From a bacterium (GTDB lineage Bacteria > Krumholzibacteriota > Krumholzibacteriia > LZORAL124-64-63), in assembly GCA_018652925.1 (NCBI GenBank), contig JABIBH010000038.1:1-5709 (forward strand): DNA of 5,709 bases. The letters are read 5' to 3'. Within the stretch, counting starts at the first letter, position 1, and each line of letters opens with the position of its first letter. Shown here in pieces: positions 1-5,709 of the stretch. A program made the translations under genes and the position numbers. The notes under the pieces are model-generated. The model saw nothing but the letters and a program-made list of their open reading frames with translations. It was not told where the DNA came from and made no database searches.

Positions 1-3000
1 AGCCAACCGAGCCACTCCATGATGCAACTTCTGATCCATCCAGATAGAATGCCAGGAAGTCATAACTACTTTCACTGTCTACCTTGTATTGGAATGAAAG
101 CATTCCATCAGCAAGAACTTGAGCTTCAAGAACCAGGTCAGAGTTTTGACCGTCAGTAATTGATCCACTTACTGCACAGTAAGTTCCTTCATAAGGACTG
201 GCAGTTGTAATTTCCCAATCTGCGGAACCCCCCATTGCCCAAGGCATACCAAAGAAGTTTCCGGATTCGAAATCTTCAATAACAAGTGCAATAGTAAATT
301 GGATAGTGTCATTGAAGTCGATGTAATAAGAAGTCACATGTAACAATAATGAAGTTGGAGTTCCGATAGCTGCTTCAGAATTTCCAGTTACGCTGAATGT
401 AACTTCAACAGTTTCTCCACCGGCAATTGGCGGAATTATAAATGGAGCAGTGTTAACTGTTGTCCATTCATCGCCATTTGTAAGATCGATGGTTAACTCG
501 TCAGTAGCTGAAGTACCAGTGTTAGCCAGAGTGATTACAAAGTCAGAAGTTTCACCAGGATCAAGAATGCCGTCGGCATCATTGATGACAAAGCCATCGC
601 GTTCAAGAACAGCAGCGTGAGCTGTAATGGTGAAGTAACTTTCGTAGGTTCCGTTATCATCGGTTACAACTAGTGTAAACGGAATAATATGTCCGTCTGG
701 AACATTGGCTGCAAGTGTGATACCGAATGCCGATGCAGTTGTGATCAATCCATCAGGAACAATGTTATCAAAAATACAGCTGTTGTCGTCAATCGTGATA
801 TATGGGTCTGCACAAGTCAGAACAGCTGTTGGATTAGTCGATGTTTCAAGACCGACATTATGAACTGTTACTGACAGCGCTGCCGATTCATCGTAATCGA
901 GCTGGCCATTAAGATCGTCATCCAGAATTTCAAGTGCGTTGTAAACAATGTAAGAACCTTCAGGTGGGATAACCTGAATGTCAGTTGAGTAGCGATAGAA
1001 GTTCTGTTTTGTAACTGTAACAGTCAACTGTTCACCCGGAAGCAGGGATGTAATTGGAATAGAGACCGGATAACCGGTTCCAGTTGCTGCGCCAAGGTAT
1101 TGACCGTTGTGACTAAGGCCAATGAGTGCGCCAGGATCTGCAGTTACATTAAAGAAAGTAAGTCCACTGAGTATGGCTGCATCGTGTGCAACTGTCAGGT
1201 TTTGAGGAACTTCAGTGTAAACATTTGAGAATGCGCCACCGTTGTGGTGGAACAGGTAGTAGGTGACTTCTTTGTTGTTGGTGTTGTATGGCCAACTTGA
1301 AGCTTCCAGGTAATGTTTACCGGAGGCCATTGCAAACGATGGCAAGAATTCATGGTCGCCATCAAGGCCGTTTCCAGGATCAAAGTCAGGCCAGATCTGG
1401 TCGTACATTCCCCAGACAAAAGTATCGTTTACAAATGAATAGGAAACTTCCGATGCAGCAATGATACCAAGAGCACCCTGGTCCATTCTATGAAATGCTT
1501 CAGCAAAACATTCAGTAGAACCACTGTACAATCCTGTCAGGCAGTTGATTGAAAAGACGAATGTCAGCTCGGTGTTGCTCAGTCCGTTGAGGTCTGAATT
1601 TGAATAAGAAGGCTCGCCCCATCCAGTAACATCACCATGGTCACGGTGTTGCACCATGAAAGTACCATTATTTATATCGTTGTTGATGCGAGTTGCGTTT
1701 GCGCCCCAGTCAGTAAGATGAGCTGGAGTTGCAGGAATATAACCAAGTCCTGTTGGGCCAAAGTAATTTGTAACGGCACTTGTATTTGTTGCCGATGACC
1801 AGATGTCAGTGGCTCCAGAGTAAATTGCGTATTCACGAGTTGGTGATTTCCCAAGCTCATTTGCCAAAAATCCATATACAACTTCTTCACACAAAACGAA
1901 CCAGCGTTCTCTTTGCCATCCACCAGCCATTACTGGTTCATTATAGAAGCTGTATTCAGTAGGAGGGTTGCGTTCGTAATCCAGAATTTTGTTGATGGTT
2001 GTTTCAAGCTGTAATTGGTCGTTAGCTGTAATTCTGGAGATAGCAATTTCAGGAAGACCGTCTTCGTCAACATCGGCATAGAAGTTATCTGAAGTACAGT
2101 AGCTATCCCATGTTGGAGAAATAATTCCCAGGCCGCCACCAGTAGCGTAATCGCCAATCAGTAATATTCCTGAAGGTGGTACATCCCAAGTGTTGTAGGC
2201 GTTGTCGATGTAGCTTTCAATAGCTGTCGACATGTTTCCGCCAACCTCAGCAGTTGTTTTAACTCCGGTGCGGATACCTTGTTGGTTACGGAAATTAGCA
2301 ATAGAGTCACCCCATGCTACAAACAGAGGGGAGTCTGGAACAATAATCAGGTATTCAAAATCTTCGGTTCGTGAGCCGGTTGGTACGGTATATTCAACCA
2401 CTGGCAATGCGCCCGGATTGATAACCATATTTTTGATAATTGGATCCCACCAGCGAGAGCGAAGTCTCTGTTGACCAAATTCACCATCGCCACCAAAGAA
2501 AGAAACTTCAATTTCCATATCACGATTCACAACAAGTTCTTTTGTGACAGGATTGAACTGGAACGGAGAAATGCCAATCAGAACCATCTGTACACCACGG
2601 ACTGTTTTTGTTTCAGAAACGATAACAGGTGATACAGGGTAGAGAGCATTGTTATTGTAAATTGCCTGGTTTGGAACAGGCTCAGGAAGTCCATCTTCAT
2701 CTTCGCGGGGGATGCGTCCAGCAGGAGCCACATCAATATTCTCTACAACTTCACTACGAGAAGAAATTATTCTTGCACTCGCGGTTGCACCATTTGGAAT
2801 AGCTATCCATTTACTCCAGCCTGGCAGATTTGGGCTGCCGGCATCATTTGGAAGCATGATACCTGTGGAGTTAATTGATTGCATCTGTGTCTGGCCAACT
2901 TCAGTGTTGTCAATAGACCAGTCAGACAGTGAGAAGTTGATTGAGATTGAGTTACTGCCGGATCTGAGCATCGATATACCGTGTGGGCCGTCAGAATCAG

Positions 3001-3073
3001 AATAGGAAATCTGTTCTGCGGAAGCTGATGAGGCAGCGGCAATTAGTAGTACAAAGATTAGAAAGTTCTTCAT
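1..3073 (-). CDS. Secreted gingipain-type cysteine protease (peptidase family C25), C-terminus cut by window edge
   Basis: This is one uninterrupted frame of 1024 visible codons with no stop before the window edge. Residues 1-19 form a signal peptide (Lys2, hydrophobic core, ASA before Glu20). Residues about 20-235 resemble the C25 propeptide, and Arg235 just before the 'EYLIIVPD' strand is a plausible processing site. The catalytic domain spans about 238-610: 'ILLIGDY' (303-309), 'SDNFYADVDEDGLPE' (328-342), 'HRDHG' with predicted catalytic His479, and 'SINCLTG' with predicted nucleophile Cys511, followed by 'CFAEAF'. The 32-residue His-Cys spacing and the surrounding motifs match RgpB-type gingipains. 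A C25-type Ig-like domain follows (about 622-703), then two 'GxLDxxE...N(V/T)G' Ig-like repeats (about 707-820 and 826-930). A jelly-roll-like module begins at about 930 and is cut. The predicted role is exported endopeptidase; substrate preference is unknown. Missing downstream parts probably include the rest of the module and a sorting domain. Family assignment is firm; specificity is inference. Confidence 0.93.
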   Translation of the reverse strand, partial: MKNFLIFVLLIAAASSASAEQISYSDSDGPHGISMLRSGSNSISINFSLSDWSIDNTEVGQTQMQSINSTGIMLPNDAGSPNLPGWSKWIAIPNGATASARIISSRSEVVENIDVAPAGRIPREDEDGLPEPVPNQAIYNNNALYPVSPVIVSETKTVRGVQMVLIGISPFQFNPVTKELVVNRDMEIEVSFFGGDGEFGQQRLRSRWWDPIIKNMVINPGALPVVEYTVPTGSRTEDFEYLIIVPDSPLFVAWGDSIANFRNQQGIRTGVKTTAEVGGNMSTAIESYIDNAYNTWDVPPSGILLIGDYATGGGLGIISPTWDSYCTSDNFYADVDEDGLPEIAISRITANDQLQLETTINKILDYERNPPTEYSFYNEPVMAGGWQRERWFVLCEEVVYGFLANELGKSPTREYAIYSGATDIWSSATNTSAVTNYFGPTGLGYIPATPAHLTDWGANATRINNDINNGTFMVQHRDHGDVTGWGEPSYSNSDLNGLSNTELTFVFSINCLTGLYSGSTECFAEAFHRMDQGALGIIAASEVSYSFVNDTFVWGMYDQIWPDFDPGNGLDGDHEFLPSFAMASGKHYLEASSWPYNTNNKEVTYYLFHHNGGAFSNVYTEVPQNLTVAHDAAILSGLTFFNVTADPGALIGLSHNGQYLGAATGTGYPVSIPITSLLPGEQLTVTVTKQNFYRYSTDIQVIPPEGSYIVYNALEILDDDLNGQLDYDESAALSVTVHNVGLETSTNPTAVLTCADPYITIDDNSCIFDNIVPDGLITTASAFGITLAANVPDGHIIPFTLVVTDDNGTYESYFTITAHAAVLERDGFVINDADGILDPGETSDFVITLANTGTSATDELTIDLTNGDEWTTVNTAPFIIPPIAGGETVEVTFSVTGNSEAAIGTPTSLLLHVTSYYIDFNDTIQFTIALVIEDFESGNFFGMPWAMGGSADWEITTASPYEGTYCAVSGSITDGQNSDLVLEAQVLADGMLSFQYKVDSESSYDFLAFYLDGSEVASWSGSVG
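2..286 (-). other. Jelly-roll-like module, copy in the C25 protease (truncated)
   Basis: Residues 930-1024 run from 'VIEDFESG' through 'PWAMGG', 'ADWEI', 'YEGTYCAVSG', 'LSFQYKV' and 'FYLDG' to the window edge. They align without gaps to the copy in the neighbouring subtilase (4610-4894), with 44 of 95 residues identical by hand count. The pattern resembles MAM/concanavalin-like beta-sandwich modules that often sit next to catalytic domains in secreted bacterial proteins, where they may bind glycans or surfaces. The function here is not known. By comparison with the other copy, about 40 residues are missing beyond the edge. Confidence 0.75.
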
Positions 3074-3076
3074 GAT

Positions 3077-3082
3077 TCTCCT
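3077..3082 (-). promoter_or_regulatory. Ribosome binding site of the C25 protease gene
   Basis: AGGAGA on the minus strand lies three bases before the ATG at 3073-3071 (core AGGAG with four bases of spacing). The spacing is on the short side, but no other in-frame ATG occurs before Met35, and the start gives a clean signal peptide, so this site fixes the start. Confidence 0.8.
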
Positions 3083-3097
3083 GAGCGAAGGTGATTG

Positions 3098-3110
3098 TCA
3101 GTATAACTGA
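3098..3110. repeat. Short perfect inverted repeat at the predicted transcription start
   Basis: TCAGT-ATA-ACTGA is a 13-base dyad with five-base arms and a three-base centre. It covers the predicted +1 region of the C25 protease promoter, four bases downstream of the -10 box. The position suits an operator, or a small 5'-leader hairpin, but arms this short occur by chance and no repressor is visible in the window. Confidence 0.4.
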
Positions 3111-3113
3111 AAT

Positions 3114-3122
3114 ATTATACCA
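3114..3122 (-). promoter_or_regulatory. Extended -10 promoter for the C25 protease gene
   Basis: The minus strand reads TGGTATAAT: a perfect sigma-70 type -10 hexamer (TATAAT, 3119-3114) preceded by the extended -10 TGN element. No good -35 box is seen at 16-18 bases upstream; the best hexamer there is TTCTCT, which overlaps the terminator tail. The extended element could make up for that. The expected transcription start is near 3107, giving a leader of about 34 bases before the ATG at 3073. The call is by eye, with no experimental support. Confidence 0.7.
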
Positions 3123-3133
3123 CAAATCGACTT

Positions 3134-3166
3134 AAAAGAGAATACGCCCCCCGTTTCCAGGGGGCG
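3134..3166 (-). terminator. Rho-independent terminator after the subtilase gene
   Basis: Read on the minus strand, CGCCCCC pairs with GGGGGCG. The stem extends by a U-G and a G-C pair to nine base pairs closed by a GAAA tetraloop (GNRA type). It is followed by an interrupted U-rich tail (UAUUCUCUUUU, 8 U in 11). The stem begins 15 bases beyond the subtilase stop codon, which is the expected place. The plus-strand side has only a weak T run, so it probably acts on minus-strand transcripts only. Its position ahead of the next gene's promoter suggests that most subtilase transcripts end here. Confidence 0.87.
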
Positions 3167-3181
3167 CAGTTTCATAAAACG

Positions 3182-5709
3182 CTACTTGATTAGCGACATT
3201 TTTCTGGTCTCGGCAAATCCATCCGCAGACAGGCGGTAGTAGTAAGTACCACTTGAAACCTTACGGCCGGAGTTGTCGTCGCCATTCCAAACAACAGTGT
3301 GGTTAGCAGCATTCATATTGCTATCAACCAATGTTTTTACCAATCGACCAGCCAAGTCAAATACGCTCAAGTTTGCATGTCCATCTGCTGGAAGTGCAAA
3401 GTTGATTGTTGTTGACGGGTTGAATGGGTTTGGATATGCGCTACCCAGTTTGTAGGCAACAGGTAAGTCACCAACACCGGATATGCCACCATCGCTTACA
3501 TGTAGAATTATATCAACAGTATCTGAAGGGTTGGCGTTGTCATTACCAGCAACCGTAACGCTGCCAAAGTAATCACCAGCAACCAGATCTGTAGTGTTGA
3601 AAGTCACAATAAGGTCACTGCTTCCAGAAGGAGCAACAATTCCACCCATTTGTGATACAGCCAACCAAGGCTCTGGAATTGGAGCACTTGCAAACTGGAT
3701 TGCCAAGCCGTTGTGCAGATAAGCTGCATTGTAAACTACTTGCAAGCCATCATCGCCAGTTGCGTTCTGGATACCAACCGTACAGCTAACAGGATCAACT
3801 ATGTTGTTGTATTGATATACAATACTTCCATCTAGATTGATGATAACCTGGAAAGTTTCAGGGTTACCTGTTGAGTAATGAGGCACGTCCTGATACTGAA
3901 CAATGAACTTGGACGTATCTGCAAAGTAGTAGATTGTTCCACCATCGTTTGGATTCAAATCATCCCAGAATGGTGCAAGCAGATTCAATGGAGCACCAGT
4001 ACTTGGAATCGCCTGATTTGAGTATGCTGTAAGAGTACTGGTAAAGGACAAGAACCCATTGGTACAAACATTAATCTGGTTAAATGTATTGCCGTAGAAA
4101 GGCATACTGAAACCAAGATTGAATGGACCATGAGAAGAGTCATCACCTGAACCTACAATAGTACCAACACTACTGATATCAATCCAGTTGTAAACTGGTC
4201 CGCCAGCTTCATCACTGTCAATCCAGTTATAGCCATAACCATCAGGTCCACCAAAGCCTAGCTCAGGTGCTTGGCCGATATCTGAATCTTGCTCACCCTT
4301 TGGCAGAACTACGGCACCAGGGTGGCTTGCTGTTTTTGCGCCCATTGCATAGGAAACAGCATAGTTAAGCTCACCTTCACCAGAGTTGGCAATAGAGACT
4401 GTACGAGTGTCAGTATTACCAGGAGCAAGAGTTAACTCAATGCTACCAGGTGAAACTGCCATCGATGGTTGCAATGGGGTACCAACAGTTGGGAATACAA
4501 TATAGTCAACCCAACCACAGTCACCGCCAGTTGAAACAGAGCCATCTTTCTCGTAGCTCCACATAAATGTATGACTACCAGCTGCTACCGGGTAGCTTAC
4601 TTCAGCCCATGCCGATTCAGAATCCCAGGCACCTTGCTGCGCGCCATCAATATAGAAGCGCAGGTAATCATAGCCACCTTCTGATGAAACAGAAACCATA
4701 AAGCTGATATCACCAGGTGCTACAACGTCCAGTGCGACAGACATAGTGCTTTGCTGGGAGTGAGTGATAGTACCAGACTTGGCACAGTATGCACCTTCAT
4801 AAGCATTTGAAGTGTCAAGGGTCCAGTCAGCGTTGCCACCGAATTCCCAAGGATACATCATAAATGATGCTGACTCAAAGTCTTCAAGTACAAGATCTGG
4901 CAGGTTGAAATCTACTGTCATATTGCCAGTCAAGTTTACTATGTGCTGATCACTGCCCATGCCATTTGCGCGAGCAAATATAGTATAGGAAGTTCCGATA
5001 GGAGCAGAGAGCAGATAGTAACCAGTGCCGTCTGTGTCAACAGGAGCAATTGGAGTATCCAGTACTGATACAACTGCGCCACTAACGGGAGTGCCTTCAA
5101 AGTCATAAACGTAACCGGAAATAGTTGCGGTTGGAGCTGAATCCATTGTTACATCTTGAACAAATGTTCCATCTTCAGGAATTGTGACAGTTCTGGACTC
5201 ATCGTAGTAACCAAATCCAGTGAAATCGAGTGTCACAGCCCCAGCAGGGAACATCATTGAGTAGTCACCGCTGCTGTCAGTTGTAGTTGATCTTGAGCCA
5301 CCGTTTTCCTGAACAAGAACACCTTCAATTGGTAGACCTGAAGAGGTGCTTGTGACTGTTCCTGCTACTGTTCCGTAACCGCTCATCACAGCAAGAACTG
5401 CTTCATAAGCATTGATCAGACCGTGGCCATATGTGTTTTCTTCACCTGCAGCACCAAGGTCTGTTGCTGTATCCATGATTACTTGTTTAATAGTAATAAC
5501 GTCAATATTTGGATTGGCTGAGCGCATGAGAGCTACAACACCGGCAACGTGTGGGCCAGCCATTGAAGTACCACTCATATACTGGTATCCGCCACCAGGA
5601 GCAGCAGACCAGATATCGCTACCAGGAGCTGAAATTTCAGGTTTCATTGCATATGCGCCACCACAGCCACTTGGGCCGCGACTTGAGAAACTACTGATTT
5701 CCCAAGGAG
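3182..5709 (-). CDS. Multidomain secreted subtilisin-like serine protease (family S8) with FlgD-like C-terminal domain, N-terminus cut by window edge
   Basis: The frame is open from the right edge (841 complete codons visible, first at 5707-5705) to a TAG stop at 3184-3182. Residues 1-108 are the end of a subtilase domain: 'FSSRGP' (7-12), 'KPEISAPG' (22-29) and 'SGTSMAGPHVAG' with predicted catalytic Ser48. The catalytic Asp, His and oxyanion Asn lie outside the window. After it come two carboxypeptidase-regulatory-like beta domains (about 111-190 and 193-270), a jelly-roll-like module (about 272-406), an Ig-like segment (about 415-456), a NIDO-like module with 'PFYG', 'NGFLSF' and 'APFWDDL' (about 491-674), a second Ig-like domain (about 679-738), and a C-terminal domain with 'YPNPFNPST' (758-766) and 'VSSGTYYYRL' (817-826) ending in KMSLIK. 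The latter is the FlgD-like, sorting-type terminus common on exported proteins of FCB-group bacteria. The Met at 5647 is internal, between the FSSRGP and KPEISAPG motifs, so it is not the start. Likely role: extracellular or surface proteolysis. Confidence 0.94.
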   Translation of the reverse strand, partial: PWEISSFSSRGPSGCGGAYAMKPEISAPGSDIWSAAPGGGYQYMSGTSMAGPHVAGVVALMRSANPNIDVITIKQVIMDTATDLGAAGEENTYGHGLINAYEAVLAVMSGYGTVAGTVTSTSSGLPIEGVLVQENGGSRSTTTDSSGDYSMMFPAGAVTLDFTGFGYYDESRTVTIPEDGTFVQDVTMDSAPTATISGYVYDFEGTPVSGAVVSVLDTPIAPVDTDGTGYYLLSAPIGTSYTIFARANGMGSDQHIVNLTGNMTVDFNLPDLVLEDFESASFMMYPWEFGGNADWTLDTSNAYEGAYCAKSGTITHSQQSTMSVALDVVAPGDISFMVSVSSEGGYDYLRFYIDGAQQGAWDSESAWAEVSYPVAAGSHTFMWSYEKDGSVSTGGDCGWVDYIVFPTVGTPLQPSMAVSPGSIELTLAPGNTDTRTVSIANSGEGELNYAVSYAMGAKTASHPGAVVLPKGEQDSDIGQAPELGFGGPDGYGYNWIDSDEAGGPVYNWIDISSVGTIVGSGDDSSHGPFNLGFSMPFYGNTFNQINVCTNGFLSFTSTLTAYSNQAIPSTGAPLNLLAPFWDDLNPNDGGTIYYFADTSKFIVQYQDVPHYSTGNPETFQVIINLDGSIVYQYNNIVDPVSCTVGIQNATGDDGLQVVYNAAYLHNGLAIQFASAPIPEPWLAVSQMGGIVAPSGSSDLIVTFNTTDLVAGDYFGSVTVAGNDNANPSDTVDIILHVSDGGISGVGDLPVAYKLGSAYPNPFNPSTTINFALPADGHANLSVFDLAGRLVKTLVDSNMNAANHTVVWNGDDNSGRKVSSGTYYYRLSADGFAETRKMSLIK
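3185..3478 (-). other. C-terminal FlgD-like/sorting-type domain of the subtilase
   Basis: Visible residues 744-841 show 'YPNPFNPSTTINFALP', 'LSVFDLAGRLVKTLVD', 'HTVVWNGDDNSGRKV' and 'SSGTYYYRLSADGF', ending in basic residues and KMSLIK. This is the FlgD Ig-like terminus related in layout to type IX secretion sorting domains. In FCB bacteria such ends direct or anchor exported proteins. Whether this host has a type IX system cannot be seen here. Confidence 0.75.
3685..4237 (-). other. NIDO-like beta module in the subtilase
   Basis: Visible residues 491-674 carry the recurrent series 'YNWIDSDE', 'GGPVYNWIDIS', 'GDDSS', 'LGFSMPFYGN', 'CTNGFLSF', 'APFWDDL', 'TIYYF', 'FIVQYQDVPHY', 'ETFQVIINLDGSIVYQY', 'TVGIQNATGDDGLQVVYN' and 'LHNGLAIQF'. 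Series of this kind recur in very large exported proteins of FCB-group and other environmental bacteria and resemble NIDO-like extracellular modules. Its binding partner is unknown. The module name rests on recognised motifs and has not been checked with a profile search. Confidence 0.6.
4490..4894 (-). other. Jelly-roll-like module, complete copy in the subtilase
   Basis: Visible residues 272-406 form the complete module: 'LEDFES', 'PWEFGGNADW', 'YEGAYCAKSG', 'ISFMVSVSSE', 'YLRFYIDG', 'AGSHTFMWSYEKD' and 'CGWVDYIVFP'. It sits between the second carboxypeptidase-regulatory-like domain and the first Ig-like segment. Two cysteines, in 'YCAKSG' and 'GDCGW', could pair in the exported protein; this is inference. 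The first 95 residues match the truncated copy in the C25 protease. Confidence 0.75.

Noticed and set aside
689..874. Plus-strand open frame of 61 codons
   Set aside because: It lies wholly inside the C25 protease gene on the opposite strand, has a Cys-rich, low-complexity product and no ribosome binding site; it is a shadow.
1195..2157. Several minus-strand frames of 74-83 codons
   Set aside because: They are alternative frames inside the C25 protease gene, whose own frame is open throughout and carries the catalytic motifs.
2712..3005. Plus-strand open frame of 97 codons
   Set aside because: It is antisense to the C25 signal/propeptide region, which has a consistent domain reading; no recognisable product.
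3145..3166. Bidirectional terminator
   Set aside because: The plus-strand side lacks a proper T tract (only TTT) and no plus-strand gene ends here.
3273..3455. Plus-strand open frame of 60 codons with a hydrophobic start
   Set aside because: It is antisense to the FlgD-like domain of the subtilase; the hydrophobic run reflects the opposite-strand codons.
5645..5647. ATG at 5647 as start of the subtilase
   Set aside because: The frame continues upstream to the window edge with FSSRGP, a standard subtilase motif, so this Met is internal and the true start lies beyond the window.
1..5709. tRNA, rRNA, CRISPR array, insertion sequence or integration site
   Set aside because: Almost every base is within the two protease genes and no cloverleaf, spaced repeat array or terminal inverted repeat was seen.

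Overview
The window carries two large minus-strand genes and one short gap between them. Both genes run off the window. In transcription order (right to left), the first is the C-terminal two thirds or so of a secreted subtilisin-like serine protease (3182-5709, 5' end missing). A 108-base gap (3074-3181) follows, with a strong intrinsic terminator and a clear promoter. The second gene is a secreted gingipain-type (family C25) cysteine protease (1-3073, 3' end missing). No gene is supported on the plus strand, and I see no RNA genes, mobile elements or CRISPR arrays.

Both proteins look like very large, modular, exported hydrolases. The C25 protein has a signal peptide, an N-terminal propeptide, a catalytic domain with a readable His/Cys pair, and several Ig-like domains. 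The subtilase has the S8 serine motif, two carboxypeptidase-regulatory-like domains, a jelly-roll-like module, Ig-like repeats, a NIDO-like beta module and a C-terminal FlgD-like/sorting-type domain. The same jelly-roll-like module appears in both proteins (about 46% identity over 95 residues without gaps, hand count). The two neighbours therefore share accessory architecture although their catalytic domains are unrelated.

This domain mix (C25 peptidase, subtilase with the NIDO-like module, and a 'YPNPFNPST...GxxVSSGTYYYRL' C-terminus) is typical of the FCB superphylum and related candidate phyla such as Cloacimonadota, Fermentibacterota or Latescibacterota. These are often protein-degrading anaerobes or sediment bacteria known from metagenomes. 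The exact phylum cannot be settled from this window. The canonical TATAAT and AGGAG signals argue against a typical Bacteroidetes-type promoter and ribosome-binding style.

Functionally this looks like a cluster for extracellular or cell-surface protein digestion. The terminator and separate promoter suggest the two proteases are made from separate transcripts. I do not see a clearly new system. The best leads are the shared module, the apparently changed specificity pocket of the C25 enzyme, and a small dyad at the predicted transcription start.
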